64,000 nucleotides of DNA from contig NZ_CP117411.1 of the NCBI RefSeq assembly GCF_028607085.1, forward strand, positions 372,001 to 436,000. The letters are read 5' to 3'. The notes under the pieces were generated by a model. That model did no database searches and was not told the origin of the DNA. It saw only the letters and a program-made list of their open reading frames with translations. This document shows positions 19,094 to 28,257 of the stretch, piece after piece. Position 1 is the stretch's first letter, and each line of letters starts with the position of its first letter. This stretch comes from Sphingomonas naphthae (GTDB lineage: Bacteria; Pseudomonadota; Alphaproteobacteria; Sphingomonadales; Sphingomonadaceae). A program made the position numbers and the translations under genes.

Positions 19094-20818
19094 TCAGTGC
19101 CCCTTCTTCTCTTCCTGAACGTAGCGCAGCACGTCCGTCAGATCGACTTCGCGGCCCATGTCGGGATTGACGCCGAGCAGCGGCCCGATGCGGGCGACGA
19201 CCTTCTTGATGACCGGCGCGACGTTCCAGCCGGCGGTGTGGAAGCCGTAGGTTTCCTTGGTGGCCTTGGGTTCGTCGAGCATCGCGATCACCACATAGCG
19301 GGGATCGTCCATCGGGAACACGCCCGCGAAACTCGTCACGACCGCGCTATGGGTGTATCGGCCGCCCACGATCTTCTCGGCGGTGCCCGTCTTGCCGCCG
19401 ACCCGGTAGCCGGGGGCGTCGGCATTCTTGCCGGTGCCGTTGGTAACGACCAGGCGCAGCAGCGCGCGCATCTTCTGCGAGGTGGCCTCGGTGAACACCT
19501 GCTCGCCGGCGGGCAGCGGGTTGCCGGGGCCGCGCCGCAGCACCGTCGCCGGGCGCCACACGCCGCCGTTGAACAGGGTCGCGTAGCCGGTCGCCAGATG
19601 AAGCGGCGAGACGGCGATGCCGTGGCCGTAGCCCACCGTCATCGTCGCGATCTGGCCCCAGTTGGCACCGGGGTTGAGCGTGCGGCCCTTCTCGCGCAGC
19701 TCGACGGAGACGGGCTCTAGGAAATGCATCCGGCGCAGGAATTCGCGCTGGCGGGCGGCGCCCACCTCGGCCGCGATCTGCGCGGTGCCGATGTTCGACG
19801 ATTCCTTCATGATCTCCGCCACCGAACAGCGGCGGCCGAAGGGATGGGTGTCCGTGATGGTGAAGCGGCCGACCTTCAGCCCGCGCGGGCAATCGTACAT
19901 CTGGCCGAAGCTGTTCACCACGCCCGCGTCCATCGCCATCGCCACGGTGAAGGGCTTGAAGGTCGATCCCAGCTCGTACACGCCGAGCGTGGCGCGGTTG
20001 AAGCGCGCGTCGTCGGTGCCCTTGCCGGGCGCGTTGGGGTTGAGTTCGGGCAGCGAGGCCAGCGCCACGACCTCGCTGGTTTTCACGTCCAGCACCACGC
20101 CGGCCGCGCCGATCGCGCTGAAATGCTGCATCGCGCTGAACAGCTCATGCTCCAGCGCCTGCTGGACGCGCGCGTCCATCGCCAGCTGGAGCGGCTGCTT
20201 GCGGAGCGCCGGATCGATCAGGCGCTTCTCGAAACTGCCCTCCACCCCGCCGGTGCCCTTGGCGTCGAGATCGGTGTAGCCGATGATGTGCGCGCCCAGA
20301 TCGCCCTGCGGATAGAGGCGGTCCGGCTCGCGGCCGAAGGCGATGCCGGGCTCGCCGATGGCGTTCACCGCCGCGATCAGATCGGGCACCGCGCGGCGGC
20401 GGATATAGATGAAGGTCTTGCGGCTGTTGAGCAGGCGGAAATAGTCCGCCTCGCTCTTTTCCGGCATCAGCCGGGCGAGTTCGCGCGCCACGATCCGCTT
20501 GTCGCCGACGATCTTGGCCGGCTGCACCGCGATCGACCAGGCGTTCAGCGTCGTCGCCAGCACCATGCCGTTGCGATCGATGATGTCCGAACGCGGCAGC
20601 GCGAGGCCGCCCGTGCCGGCGGCGGCGACGGGCCGCCCCTCGAAGGCGAGCAGATAGGTGAGGCGCAGGCCGATGGCGATGGTGATGCCGATGAACATCA
20701 GCATCACCACCATCAGCCGATATTGGGTGACGGCGGCGCGATCCGGCCGGGCCTGCGCGGGGGCCTGCGGCGGTGCGACCTTGCGGAACAGGCTGGGGCG
20801 GACGGCGAGGGTGGTCAT
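19094..20818 (-). CDS. ftsI: Peptidoglycan transpeptidase FtsI (PBP3)
   Basis: 574 residues. A cytoplasmic tail and one N-terminal membrane helix (YRLMVVMLMFIGITIAIGL) come first. The pedestal domain follows, then the transpeptidase domain with STFKPF (SxxK, about residue 280), SSN (about 337) and GGKTGTAEK (KTG, about 460). It cross-links septal peptidoglycan with FtsW as partner. The ATG start overlaps the ftsL-like stop by four nucleotides. Confidence 0.95.
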   Translation of the reverse strand: MTTLAVRPSLFRKVAPPQAPAQARPDRAAVTQYRLMVVMLMFIGITIAIGLRLTYLLAFEGRPVAAAGTGGLALPRSDIIDRNGMVLATTLNAWSIAVQPAKIVGDKRIVARELARLMPEKSEADYFRLLNSRKTFIYIRRRAVPDLIAAVNAIGEPGIAFGREPDRLYPQGDLGAHIIGYTDLDAKGTGGVEGSFEKRLIDPALRKQPLQLAMDARVQQALEHELFSAMQHFSAIGAAGVVLDVKTSEVVALASLPELNPNAPGKGTDDARFNRATLGVYELGSTFKPFTVAMAMDAGVVNSFGQMYDCPRGLKVGRFTITDTHPFGRRCSVAEIMKESSNIGTAQIAAEVGAARQREFLRRMHFLEPVSVELREKGRTLNPGANWGQIATMTVGYGHGIAVSPLHLATGYATLFNGGVWRPATVLRRGPGNPLPAGEQVFTEATSQKMRALLRLVVTNGTGKNADAPGYRVGGKTGTAEKIVGGRYTHSAVVTSFAGVFPMDDPRYVVIAMLDEPKATKETYGFHTAGWNVAPVIKKVVARIGPLLGVNPDMGREVDLTDVLRYVQEEKKGH

Positions 20819-21486
20819 CGCCGGCGGGGCTTGTCCATGCCGGCGCCGCGCTCGATCGCGGCGAGATCGCCGATGTCGTCGGGCAGCAGCGAGAGGGAGC
20901 GCGCCGGCGCCTTGGCGGGCGTGGCGACGGTGGTCATCGCCACCTTGGTGACGGACGCGTGCATCGGCTCGGGCGAAGGCGCCAGCGCGCTCGGCTTGGC
21001 GCGCACGAAGGTCGCCTGGCGCAGCATCGGCTCGGGCGCCGCCGGGGCGGGCGCGGCCTTGGGCGCGACGGGCGCCGAGACGGTCACGATATTGGGCTGC
21101 GGCGCCACCACCGGCGCGGGCGGGGCGGGGGTGAAGGATACGGTGCGGACCGCGTCGGGATCACCCATCACGCGCTGCTGCGGCACCATCGCCTGCCCGC
21201 CGTCCAGCGCGGCGAGGCGAATCTCGCTGTCGAGGAACTGGTGCGCCCCCGGCGCGGTGAGGCCCAGCACCGAGACGTTCCACTTTTCCAGCTGGGGCAG
21301 GCGGCTGCGCGCGGCGATCTCGGTCGAAAGCGTGCGGATGTCGCGCTCGGCGGCGAAGATCTGGCGATCCAGCCGGAACAGCGCGGCACGCTCGGTGGCG
21401 ACCCGCTGCGACACGAGATAGCAGCCCAGCGCCGCACCCGCGACGAGGCCGACCATCCACACCGAACGGAAGCGGGACGCGATCAT
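20815..21486 (-). CDS. ftsL: FtsL-like divisome protein with long Pro/Ala-rich tail
   Basis: 223 residues in the ftsL position between rsmH and ftsI. A short cytoplasmic end and one membrane helix ([18 protein letters not shown]) are followed by a leucine-zipper-like coiled coil ([20 protein letters not shown]). These fit FtsL, which forms the FtsQLB complex. The remaining ~110 residues are Pro/Ala-rich and low complexity, roughly doubling the usual FtsL length. The assignment rests on position and topology rather than strong sequence identity. The stop overlaps ftsI as ATGA. Confidence 0.78.
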   Translation of the reverse strand: MIASRFRSVWMVGLVAGAALGCYLVSQRVATERAALFRLDRQIFAAERDIRTLSTEIAARSRLPQLEKWNVSVLGLTAPGAHQFLDSEIRLAALDGGQAMVPQQRVMGDPDAVRTVSFTPAPPAPVVAPQPNIVTVSAPVAPKAAPAPAAPEPMLRQATFVRAKPSALAPSPEPMHASVTKVAMTTVATPAKAPARSLSLLPDDIGDLAAIERGAGMDKPRRR

Positions 21487-22448
21487 CGGGCGGCTGCCTT
21501 CTTGCTGGCCCAGGGCGAGGCCGCCGTGCGCCGGGCGACGCGCAGGGTGGCGGAACGGGAACGGGGGTTGCGGGCGAGTTCGGCCTCGCTGGCGCGGACG
21601 GGCTTGGCGACCGCCTCGAAACTGGGTTCGGCGCCGGCCGCCTGCTGCGGCAGGTGGCGCGATCCGGCCGGGGTGGCGCCCGAACGCTCTTTCAGGAAGC
21701 GTTTGACGATCCGGTCCTCCAGCGAGTGGAACGACACGACCGCCAGCCGCCCGCCGGGCGCCAGCGCCCGCTCGGCGGCGGCGAGGCCCTCTTCCAGCTC
21801 CTCCATCTCGCGGTTGAGATGGATGCGGATCGCCTGGAAGCTGCGGGTCGCCGGATCCTTCTTGTCATGCTCGCGATAGCCGAGCGCGCGGCGGATCACC
21901 GTCGCCAGCTCGCCGGTGCGGCCGATCGGGCGCGCCGCGACGATCGCGCGGGCGACACGGCGCGACTGGCGCTCCTCGCCCAGATGGAACAGCACGTCGG
22001 CGATCTCGCCCTCGTCGGCCTCGTTGACGAAGTCGGCGGCGCTCTCGCCTTCCTGCTCCATCCGCATGTCGAGCGGCCCGTCCGACTGGAAGGAGAAGCC
22101 GCGCTCGGCCCGGTCGAGCTGCATCGAGGATACGCCGATATCGAGCGTCACGCCCTCGACCGCGCCCAGCCCGCGCTCCGCCAGCGCCGCGTCCAGCGTG
22201 GAGAAGCGGGCGGGCACCAGGGTCAGCCGGCCCTCGCTGGCGTCGACCAGCGGCTGGCCCTCGGCGATGGCGTCGGGATCGCGATCGAACGCGACGACGC
22301 GCGCGCCGGCCGCCAGCATCGCCCTTGTATAGCCGCCCGCGCCGAACGTGCCGTCGACATGCGTCTCGCCCGGCTGGATCGCGAGGCCGGCGAGAACCTC
22401 GTCGAGCAGGACGGGGATGTGCGGGGCGGTGCCGGGGGCGAGGCTCAC
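21483..22448 (-). CDS. rsmH: 16S rRNA m4C1402 methyltransferase
   Basis: 321 residues. [19 protein letters not shown] opens the SAM-binding domain, with [15 protein letters not shown] as motif [20 protein letters not shown] and the substrate-binding helical insertion follow. [18 protein letters not shown] (start about residue 232) is the diagnostic RsmH/MraW motif. GTG at 22448 overlaps the mraZ stop (GTGA). Confidence 0.96.
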   Translation of the reverse strand: MSLAPGTAPHIPVLLDEVLAGLAIQPGETHVDGTFGAGGYTRAMLAAGARVVAFDRDPDAIAEGQPLVDASEGRLTLVPARFSTLDAALAERGLGAVEGVTLDIGVSSMQLDRAERGFSFQSDGPLDMRMEQEGESAADFVNEADEGEIADVLFHLGEERQSRRVARAIVAARPIGRTGELATVIRRALGYREHDKKDPATRSFQAIRIHLNREMEELEEGLAAAERALAPGGRLAVVSFHSLEDRIVKRFLKERSGATPAGSRHLPQQAAGAEPSFEAVAKPVRASEAELARNPRSRSATLRVARRTAASPWASKKAAAR

Positions 22449-22963
22449 AGCGTGATCCCCTTCTCGCCCAGCATGTACTTCAGCATCCGGCAGGCGCGGA
22501 CATTGTCGGCCTGCTCGGCGAGGAACGTCTTGGGATCCCAGATCTGGAAGGTCTGGCCGGCGCCGATGAAGAAGGCGAGGTCGCCGATCCCCATCAGGCC
22601 GCGCAGCGACTGGGGCAGCACCATGCGGCCGGCGCCGTCGAACGCCACGGTCAGCATCGCGCCGAACGCGCCCTGCTGTGCGTCGTCGAGCGCCGCCAGT
22701 TCGTCCTCGCCGCCCTTCTCGACGCGCTTCCTCAGCCCTTCGAACAGGAATTGCTGGTAGGTCGAATCATAGGCTTGCAGGCACGAGTGGCGCTCGTGAT
22801 CGCCGATGTAGACGAAGGTCTTGTCGGTCGCTTCCTGGCCCGCGCGCACAGCCGCCCGGCCGCGCCGTTCAACGACGGCGCGGAAATCGGCGGGAAGGGA
22901 CACACGCCCCTTCACGTCGACCGCGTTCAGCGCATTGCCAAGAAAGAAATCAGTGATTTCCAA
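22445..22963 (-). CDS. mraZ: Transcriptional regulator MraZ
   Basis: 172 residues with two AbrB-like halves. The first begins [19 protein letters not shown] with the DxKGR DNA-binding signature. The second is [20 protein letters not shown]. MraZ represses its own operon by contacting tandem short repeats upstream. The start taken is TTG at 22963, eight nt after AGGGG. The open frame continues upstream through a hairpin leader that does not look coding. Three ATGGT repeats at 23086-23110 are the likely operator. Confidence 0.92.
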   Translation of the reverse strand: MEITDFFLGNALNAVDVKGRVSLPADFRAVVERRGRAAVRAGQEATDKTFVYIGDHERHSCLQAYDSTYQQFLFEGLRKRVEKGGEDELAALDDAQQGAFGAMLTVAFDGAGRMVLPQSLRGLMGIGDLAFFIGAGQTFQIWDPKTFLAEQADNVRACRMLKYMLGEKGITL

Positions 22964-23001
22964 GTGCGGACCCCTTTGGCGGGGTCGGCCCAGGCTTAGC
23001 T

Positions 23002-23038
23002 CCCCTGCGTGGGGCGGGTCCAAGCCTCCACGCAGGGG
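23002..23038 (-). promoter_or_regulatory. Stem-loop in the mraZ 5' leader
   Basis: CCCCTGCGTGG (23002-23012) and CCACGCAGGGG (23028-23038) pair perfectly over 11 bp around a 15-nt loop. It lies between the predicted promoter and the mraZ start, inside the transcribed leader. It may stabilise the mRNA or act in attenuation; no U-run follows. Confidence 0.5.
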
Positions 23039-23067
23039 AACAAGCGCCCTTTCGCCCCCGCAGCATT

Positions 23068-23110
23068 GGGATACCAAACCACTACATGGTTTTCAATGGT
23101 ATTTGATGGT
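23068..23110 (-). promoter_or_regulatory. Predicted mraZ promoter overlapped by MraZ-box-like repeats
   Basis: On the minus strand TTGAAA (23091-23096) and TATCCC (23068-23073) are separated by 17 nt. Three ACCAT units (plus-strand ATGGT at 23086-23090, 23096-23100 and 23106-23110) recur with exact 10-bp spacing and straddle the -35. MraZ is known to bind three or four 4-5 bp repeats spaced by five nucleotides, with differing repeat sequence among taxa. Confidence 0.6.
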
Positions 23111-23271
23111 CCAGCCTGTGAGTAATCCGGTTCGTTGTGGTTCCTTCGCCCAAGATGAAAATGGCGCAATTCAGCCGTCGTTCGCCTTTTGTCTATATGG
23201 ATGGGTCTGTGGATAAGTCATGGGAAAAGGCAAGGCTTTCCCGTGGACGGTTTATACCGGAAACGTAACGA

Positions 23272-23544
23272 TCAGCGGGCCGGCGCGGCCTTCGGCGCGG
23301 GCGGGGCGACCTGATTCGGCGCGACCTGGACCGGCTCTGGCGCCGCATCGGGCGCGACACCCAGTTCGGCGAGCGGATCCTTGGGCGCCTCGACCGCGAT
23401 GGTGTTTCCGGCCGCCATGTTGGCGCCGATATCGTCCCCGTCGCCGCGATCGCGCGCGATGTTGAGGAAGGCGGCGGCCATCAGCACGATCAGGAACACG
23501 CAGGCCAGCCCCGTGATGCCCGCCCGGACACGTCTCTGGATCAA
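23272..23544 (-). CDS. Small single-pass membrane protein, unknown function
   Basis: About 90 residues. A short basic N-terminus (MIQRRVRAG) precedes one membrane helix (ITGLACVFLIVLMAAAFLN). An acidic then Pro/Ala-rich C-terminal tail follows, presumably periplasmic. The start taken is TTG at 23544, with GGAG seven nt upstream; a TTG at 23589 would add 15 residues but lacks a ribosome-binding site. It lies just upstream of mraZ on the same strand. The family is not recognised; the layout resembles small division-cluster accessory proteins, which is only an inference. Confidence 0.6.
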   Translation of the reverse strand: MIQRRVRAGITGLACVFLIVLMAAAFLNIARDRGDGDDIGANMAAGNTIAVEAPKDPLAELGVAPDAAPEPVQVAPNQVAPPAPKAAPAR

Positions 23545-23691
23545 GAAGGGGCTCCGGCTGCCATGGGACCGGATGGTATCAAATCCCAAAGGGGCTGTGA
23601 ACGGGGTTGAACGGGGGCGGGGCCGCGACGAAGCGTTGACGCCGCCGTCGGGCGCGCCCGGCCCCGTTCCCGTCAGTCCCTGGGCCCGGCC

Positions 23692-24012
23692 TCAGCCCTT
23701 GCGCTGCTTGCGCGCGGCATAGCGCGCGTCGCGCAGCGCCTTGGCTTCCTCGGGGGTCAGCGTCGGCTTGGGCGCGGGCTTGGCTTCGGCGGCCTTCGCC
23801 GCGCGGGCGGCCTTGGCCTCTTCCTGGGCGGCCTTCTTGGCGGCGCGCTTCTCGGCCTCGGCCTGCTCGCGCGCGGCGCGGGCGGCCTGGCGGGCGGCGA
23901 CGGTCGCCTCGTCGATCGGCGGCTTGTTCTTGAACTTTTCCAGCATACGCTCTTTGGCGGCGCGGGCGGCGGCGGCGCGCTGGTTCAAATCGGGGGCGGT
24001 GAAGCCTGCCAT
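23692..24012 (-). CDS. DUF6481-like basic coiled-coil protein
   Basis: 106 residues beginning MAGFTAPDLNQRAAAARAAK. It is almost entirely Ala/Lys/Arg/Glu helix with a PTLTPEEAKALRDARYAARK end, the pattern of the DUF6481 family common in sphingomonads. It has no membrane segment and no enzymatic motif. Strong positive charge suggests nucleic-acid or ribosome association, but this is not shown. It is divergent from the spermidine-synthase-like gene, with a 145-nt shared upstream region. Confidence 0.7.
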   Translation of the reverse strand: MAGFTAPDLNQRAAAARAAKERMLEKFKNKPPIDEATVAARQAARAAREQAEAEKRAAKKAAQEEAKAARAAKAAEAKPAPKPTLTPEEAKALRDARYAARKQRKG

Positions 24013-24157
24013 CGTCTCGTATTCCTTAGCAGTTATTGAAATTGTTGTCGGCCACGTCTTGTCATGCGGGGCAAAACATGACCTTCGCTGGCACCGTAAA
24101 CGCGTGACGGGTGCCAATCCGGCCGACAACGCCGTGATATTTTCGACAGGACACCCC

Positions 24158-24976
24158 ATGGCCCAGCTACGCACCGCCAACAAGCGGCATGATCGCGCCA
24201 TCGACAAGGCCCGCCGCCTTTCCGCCCCCGTCGCCGTGGCCCGCGCCACGCCCGGCGCCGCGCTGATCGGCTCCTACGCCGCGATGCCGGACGAGCGGAT
24301 CGAACTGGTCGATGTCGCCCCGATCCCCGGCGGCGGCGAATTGCGCCTGCTGCGCCGGGGCGACGATTATTCGATCCGTTTCCTGGGTGACGAACTGATG
24401 GGCAGCCAGGTCCAGCATTCCGAACAGGCGCTCTCCACGCTCACCTGCGCGCGGCTGGGGCCGGGCCGTCGCCGCGTGCTGATCGGCGGGCTCGGCATGG
24501 GCTTCACCCTCGGCGCCGCGCTGGAGACGCTGCCGGGCGACGCGGAGGTGGTGGTGGCCGAACTGGTCCCCAAGATCGTCGAGTGGGCCGGCGGCATCCT
24601 CTCCCACCTGTTCGGCGGCCACCTCGCCGATCCGCGCGTGACGGTGCGGATCGCCGACGTGCACGACGTGATCGTCGCTGAGACCGAGGGTTTCGACGCG
24701 ATCCTGCTCGATGTCGATAACGGGCCGGACGGGATGATCAGCCTCGCCAACGACCGCCTCTATTGCAACTGGGGCCTGCGCGCCGCCTTCGCCGCGCTGC
24801 GCCCCGGCGGCATCCTCGGCATCTGGTCCGGCTACAGCGACGCCGATTTCACCACCCGCCTGGACCTCGCGGGCTTCGGCGTGGAAGCTATCAACATCCA
24901 GGCCATCTCCGAAGAGGAGGACGAGGGCTACACGATCTGGCTGGCGACGCGGCCTCTCTCCGTTGATACGATCTGA
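24158..24976 (+). CDS. Spermidine synthase-like methyltransferase-fold protein
   Basis: 272 residues with a Rossmann domain. RVLIGGLGMGFTLGAAL (about residues 107-123) is the SAM/dcSAM-binding glycine loop, VVVAELVPKIVEWAG its acidic ribose contact, and DAILLDVDNGPDG (about 180) the catalytic-loop equivalent. These match SpeE-like proteins often annotated spermidine synthase. The N-terminal tetramerisation strand set of true SpeE is replaced by a basic ~40-residue segment, so the substrate is uncertain. The ATG at 24158 has AGGA seven nt upstream. Confidence 0.75.
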   Translation: MAQLRTANKRHDRAIDKARRLSAPVAVARATPGAALIGSYAAMPDERIELVDVAPIPGGGELRLLRRGDDYSIRFLGDELMGSQVQHSEQALSTLTCARLGPGRRRVLIGGLGMGFTLGAALETLPGDAEVVVAELVPKIVEWAGGILSHLFGGHLADPRVTVRIADVHDVIVAETEGFDAILLDVDNGPDGMISLANDRLYCNWGLRAAFAALRPGGILGIWSGYSDADFTTRLDLAGFGVEAINIQAISEEEDEGYTIWLATRPLSVDTI

Positions 24977-25201
24977 CTTACGATGATGCCGAATTGCGGA
25001 GTGATCGTATCCGCGTGCGTCACACGGCGCGCGGGAGCGGCTGCCGCCCGGTGGCGCTCAGCGGTCATTCGGTCCCGGACGATAGGGATCCATCAACTGC
25101 CTCGATTACGCCGCTTGCCGGATGATCCGATGATCGCCGGCCTTGCGGGCTTACGCCAGTGGCATTAGCCATGATACCAATCGTGATTCGGGACCAGATT
25201 G
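24977..25201. other. Intergenic region upstream of the FkbM gene
   Basis: 225 bp with no convincing ORF, palindrome or RNA gene. It marks the edge of a segment (to about 26.25 kb) with lower GC than its surroundings. Confidence 0.4.
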
Positions 25202-26245
25202 ATGACTGAAATATCTGAGCGGCTGACGTTGATCGAGCAGCGCCTGTCAGATTTGGAACATCGAAAGTCTTTTAAGGAGGAAACCGCGCCAACCTCAACC
25301 GCCCGTGTAGGCGAGTTGGATATCCGTGCGGCATATCGGATATTTTTGAACAGAGAGCCCGACGAGGGTGGTCTTCAGCATTTTTTGCAGAAATCCAGAA
25401 GTGAGTCTTTTGACTTTAATGATCTAATCAGCGGCGTCACGGACTGCGAGGAATATCGGCAGAAGAGCGCGAGACAGCTGGAGTCCGTTGAGGTTTATGG
25501 CCTGAAGGTGGTTGTCGATCCGGAGGAGCCAGAGTTCGGCCGGGCGATCGCGCGTGATGGCGTGTGGGAACCGCACATTCTCCAGGCCATACGCCAAAAT
25601 CTGAATGCTGATGACGTCTTCGTCGATGTCGGCGCAAATGTCGGAATCATGAGCTTTCATGCGGCGTCGATCGTCGGGCAGGGCGGCCGGGAGTTTGCCT
25701 TCGAGCCCAATCAGGATAATGTGCAACGTTTTCTGCAGGGTGTTCTTCTGAACGGTTTCAGCAATGTAACGATGTTCCCCTTTGCCGCATCGAATGCGGC
25801 CGGTATTTTCTCGATGCAGGGTCATTCGAATACATATCTGGTTTCCGCCAGCGTTGGTGGCCGTTTGACGCAGTCGGTTCGCGTGGACGATCTGCTCCAA
25901 AACGAACCTCGTGTGAATTTCATCAAGATCGACATCGAGGGCCATGAGCCGTTTGCCCTGGAAGGTCTAAACGAAATCATGGCGAAGCATAAACCGCTGG
26001 TCTTGTGCGAATTCAACCCGAGATGCCTTCGGTCGAATGCCCATACCGAGCCCCTGGCGCTTGCGGAACGTATCTTTCAGATGACAAATCAAGTGGAGCT
26101 GGTTGAAAAGGACGGTTCCTTCACGCCATGCCGGAGCGCTGGCCATCTCATGGATATCTGGCATGGGCGGAATGATGCGGTCGTGCGTGCTGGTGATCTG
26201 GAAGACGGCCTGCTGCATTTCGATCTCCTGTTTCGCGTATCGTAA
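25202..26245 (+). CDS. FkbM-family methyltransferase with N-terminal DUF4214-like domain
   Basis: 347 residues. Residues 1-25 form a short coiled coil (SERLTLIEQRLSDLEHRK). Residues ~38-90 (IRAAYRIFLNREPDEGGLQH) match the DUF4214/linker-repeat pattern seen in surface-glycan enzymes. From ~135 (DDVFVDVGANVGIMSFHAA) runs a SAM-dependent FkbM domain, with FAFEPNQDNVQRF and FIKIDIEGHEPFALEGL as later motifs. Members O-methylate sugars or lipids; the acceptor is unknown. The gene has distinctly lower GC than its neighbours and stands alone, consistent with horizontal acquisition. ATG 25202 is preferred over TTG 25199. Confidence 0.82.
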   Translation: MTEISERLTLIEQRLSDLEHRKSFKEETAPTSTARVGELDIRAAYRIFLNREPDEGGLQHFLQKSRSESFDFNDLISGVTDCEEYRQKSARQLESVEVYGLKVVVDPEEPEFGRAIARDGVWEPHILQAIRQNLNADDVFVDVGANVGIMSFHAASIVGQGGREFAFEPNQDNVQRFLQGVLLNGFSNVTMFPFAASNAAGIFSMQGHSNTYLVSASVGGRLTQSVRVDDLLQNEPRVNFIKIDIEGHEPFALEGLNEIMAKHKPLVLCEFNPRCLRSNAHTEPLALAERIFQMTNQVELVEKDGSFTPCRSAGHLMDIWHGRNDAVVRAGDLEDGLLHFDLLFRVS

Positions 26246-26374
26246 AGGACTGTTGAAGTCTGTAGCTCGTACGGTGCGCTCTCAGCCGCATGACGGTGCG
26301 GGCCGGGCTGACGGATGGTGGCTCGTGGGTGGAACGGGTGGCCGGGCCGTTGAAAATCAACTGCGCATCGCCAT

Positions 26375-26872
26375 ATGGTGATCATGCTGACGCGACGCAC
26401 GATGATGGTATCCGGGGTGGCGGCGCTGGCCACCGGATTGGTGGCCAGCCGGTGGGCCGGGAGCGCGCCCGCGCCGCATTATCCGGTGATGCTGAGCGAC
26501 GCCGAATGGCGCAAGAAATTGCCAGCGCCGGCTTATGCCGTGCTGCGGCAGGCCAGTACCGAGCGAGCCTATACCAGCCCGCTGAACGACGAGCATCGCG
26601 CCGGCACCTTCACCTGCGCCGGCTGCGACAACCGCCTCTTCTCCTCGCGCACCAAATTCGACAGCGGCACGGGCTGGCCGAGCTTCTACCAGCCCTTGCC
26701 CAAGGCGGTCGGCACCAGCACCGATCATCTGATCGGCATGGCCCGCACCGAAGTCCATTGCGCCCGCTGCGGCGGCCACCTTGGCCATGTGTTCGACGAT
26801 GGGCCCCGGCCGACGGGCCTGCGCTATTGCATGAACGGCGTGGCGATGGGCTTTACGCCGGGCGCTGCTTAG
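26375..26872 (+). CDS. msrB: Peptide-methionine (R)-S-oxide reductase, exported
   Basis: 165 residues. The N-terminal LTRRTMMVSGVAALATGL is a twin-arginine-type signal, so a periplasmic form is predicted. The SelR domain has two zinc CxxC pairs (FTCAGCDN and HCARCGGH). GTGWPSF and GLRYCMNGVAMGF carry the catalytic cysteine. The start may be ATG 26375 or 26384; the latter sits next to the RR motif. It repairs Met-R-sulfoxide in proteins; msrA is elsewhere in this window (41.7 kb). Confidence 0.93.
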   Translation: MVIMLTRRTMMVSGVAALATGLVASRWAGSAPAPHYPVMLSDAEWRKKLPAPAYAVLRQASTERAYTSPLNDEHRAGTFTCAGCDNRLFSSRTKFDSGTGWPSFYQPLPKAVGTSTDHLIGMARTEVHCARCGGHLGHVFDDGPRPTGLRYCMNGVAMGFTPGAA

Positions 26873-26895
26873 CGTTTGATCCGCTCACGCGGATG

Positions 26896-26979
26896 GGCGG
26901 CACCAGCCCGCACCCCCACCCGGCCTCCCATAGCATATTCTGAATGGGAGGCCGGGTGGGGGTGCGGGCTGGTGCCGCC
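26896..26979. repeat. Long perfect-hairpin repeat, family R1, copy 2 (inverted)
   Basis: Two 36-nt arms (26896-26931 and 26944-26979) pair perfectly around a 12-nt loop AGCATATTCTGA. Its reverse complement matches the loop of copy 1 at 10 of 12 positions, so the copy is inserted in the opposite orientation. The right arm ends in the stop codon of dgt. Again it sits between convergent genes. Confidence 0.88.
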
Positions 26980-28148
26980 TAGAAACCGTCCGGCAAATCC
27001 ACCGGGCCGATCAGCGCGCGGTGACGGGCGAGCGCGTAGCGGTCGGTCATCCCCGCGATGAAATCGCCGATGTGGCGCGTGCGCTGCGGATCATGTTCCG
27101 GCAGGCGCGCCAGCCAATCCTCGGGCAAGAGCGACGGATCGGCGCGATAGGCCGCTGCCAGTCGCTCGATCACCCCGCGCGCGCCCTCGGCGATCTCCAG
27201 CTGGCGCGGATGGTGGTAGAGGCGGGCGTACATGAAGCGTTTCAGGCCGCGCTCGGCCTCGGCCATGGCGGGGGAGAAGCCTACCAGCGGCCGGCCCGCC
27301 GCGCGCACCGCATCGGCATCGGCGGGCTTCGCCTCGGCCAGACGCGCGCGCGTCTCGGCGATCAGGTCGTTCACCATCCGACCGATCTGTTCGCGGACGA
27401 ACTCGCCCTGCAATTCGCCGGCCGGCGCATCGGGATAGCGCGCCCGCACCGCATCCCAGGTCGCCGCCGGCAGCGCCTCGCCCAGCACATCCTCGAACGA
27501 GATCAGCCCGGCGCGGATGCCGTCGTCGATGTCGTGATTGTCATAGGCGATGTCGTCGGCCAGCGCCGCGACCTGCGCCTCCAGCGAGGCATGGCCCGAC
27601 AATTCAAGCGGAAAGGCCGCGTCGATCTCGGCCAGCGCCCATGTCGGCGCCCGCACCGGGCCGTTATGCTTGGCCAGCCCCTCCAGCGTCTCCCACGTCA
27701 GGTTGAGGCCGGGATGATCGTGATAGGGGCTCTCCAGCACCGCCAGCTGCCGCAGCGTATGGGCGTTATGATCGAAGCCGCCTGCCCCCGCCGTCGCCTC
27801 GCCCAGCGCCTCCTCCCCGGCGTGGCCGAAGGGCGGGTGGCCGATATCGTGCGCGAGGCACAGCGCCTCGGTCAGATCCTCGTTCAGCCCCAGCGCGCGC
27901 GCAATGGTGCGGCCGATCTGCGCGACCTCCAGGCTGTGCGTCAGCCGCACGCGGAAATGATCGCCGTCGGGCGCTACGAACACCTGCGTCTTGTGGCGCA
28001 GCCGGCGGAAGGCGATCGAATGGATGATCCGGTCCCGATCGCGCTGGAATTCGTCGCGCGGCCCCCGCGTGCCGTCGCCGGCGCGGGCATGTTGCCGGCC
28101 CCGGCTGCGCGCGGGATCGGAGGCGTAGGGAGCGAGGGCGCGCGTCAC
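26979..28148 (-). CDS. dgt: Deoxyguanosinetriphosphate triphosphohydrolase-like protein
   Basis: 389 residues of the HD superfamily. [19 protein letters not shown] supplies the first His, [18 protein letters not shown] the HD pair, and [16 protein letters not shown] the last Asp, giving the complete H..HD..D metal site. Family members hydrolyse dNTPs to deoxynucleoside and triphosphate. The start chosen is GTG at 28148, with AAGG seven nt upstream; the upstream frame is basic and not conserved-looking. Confidence 0.92.
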   Translation of the reverse strand: MTRALAPYASDPARSRGRQHARAGDGTRGPRDEFQRDRDRIIHSIAFRRLRHKTQVFVAPDGDHFRVRLTHSLEVAQIGRTIARALGLNEDLTEALCLAHDIGHPPFGHAGEEALGEATAGAGGFDHNAHTLRQLAVLESPYHDHPGLNLTWETLEGLAKHNGPVRAPTWALAEIDAAFPLELSGHASLEAQVAALADDIAYDNHDIDDGIRAGLISFEDVLGEALPAATWDAVRARYPDAPAGELQGEFVREQIGRMVNDLIAETRARLAEAKPADADAVRAAGRPLVGFSPAMAEAERGLKRFMYARLYHHPRQLEIAEGARGVIERLAAAYRADPSLLPEDWLARLPEHDPQRTRHIGDFIAGMTDRYALARHRALIGPVDLPDGF

Positions 28149-28257
28149 GCGTCTGCCTTGGCGGCGCGCGGTCGATCCGTCGAGGGGGTTACGCAGTTCA
28201 TGGCGATTCCGCTTCCGTAATCCTCCTCCGCCAAGGGAAGGATTGCAGTCGAACACA

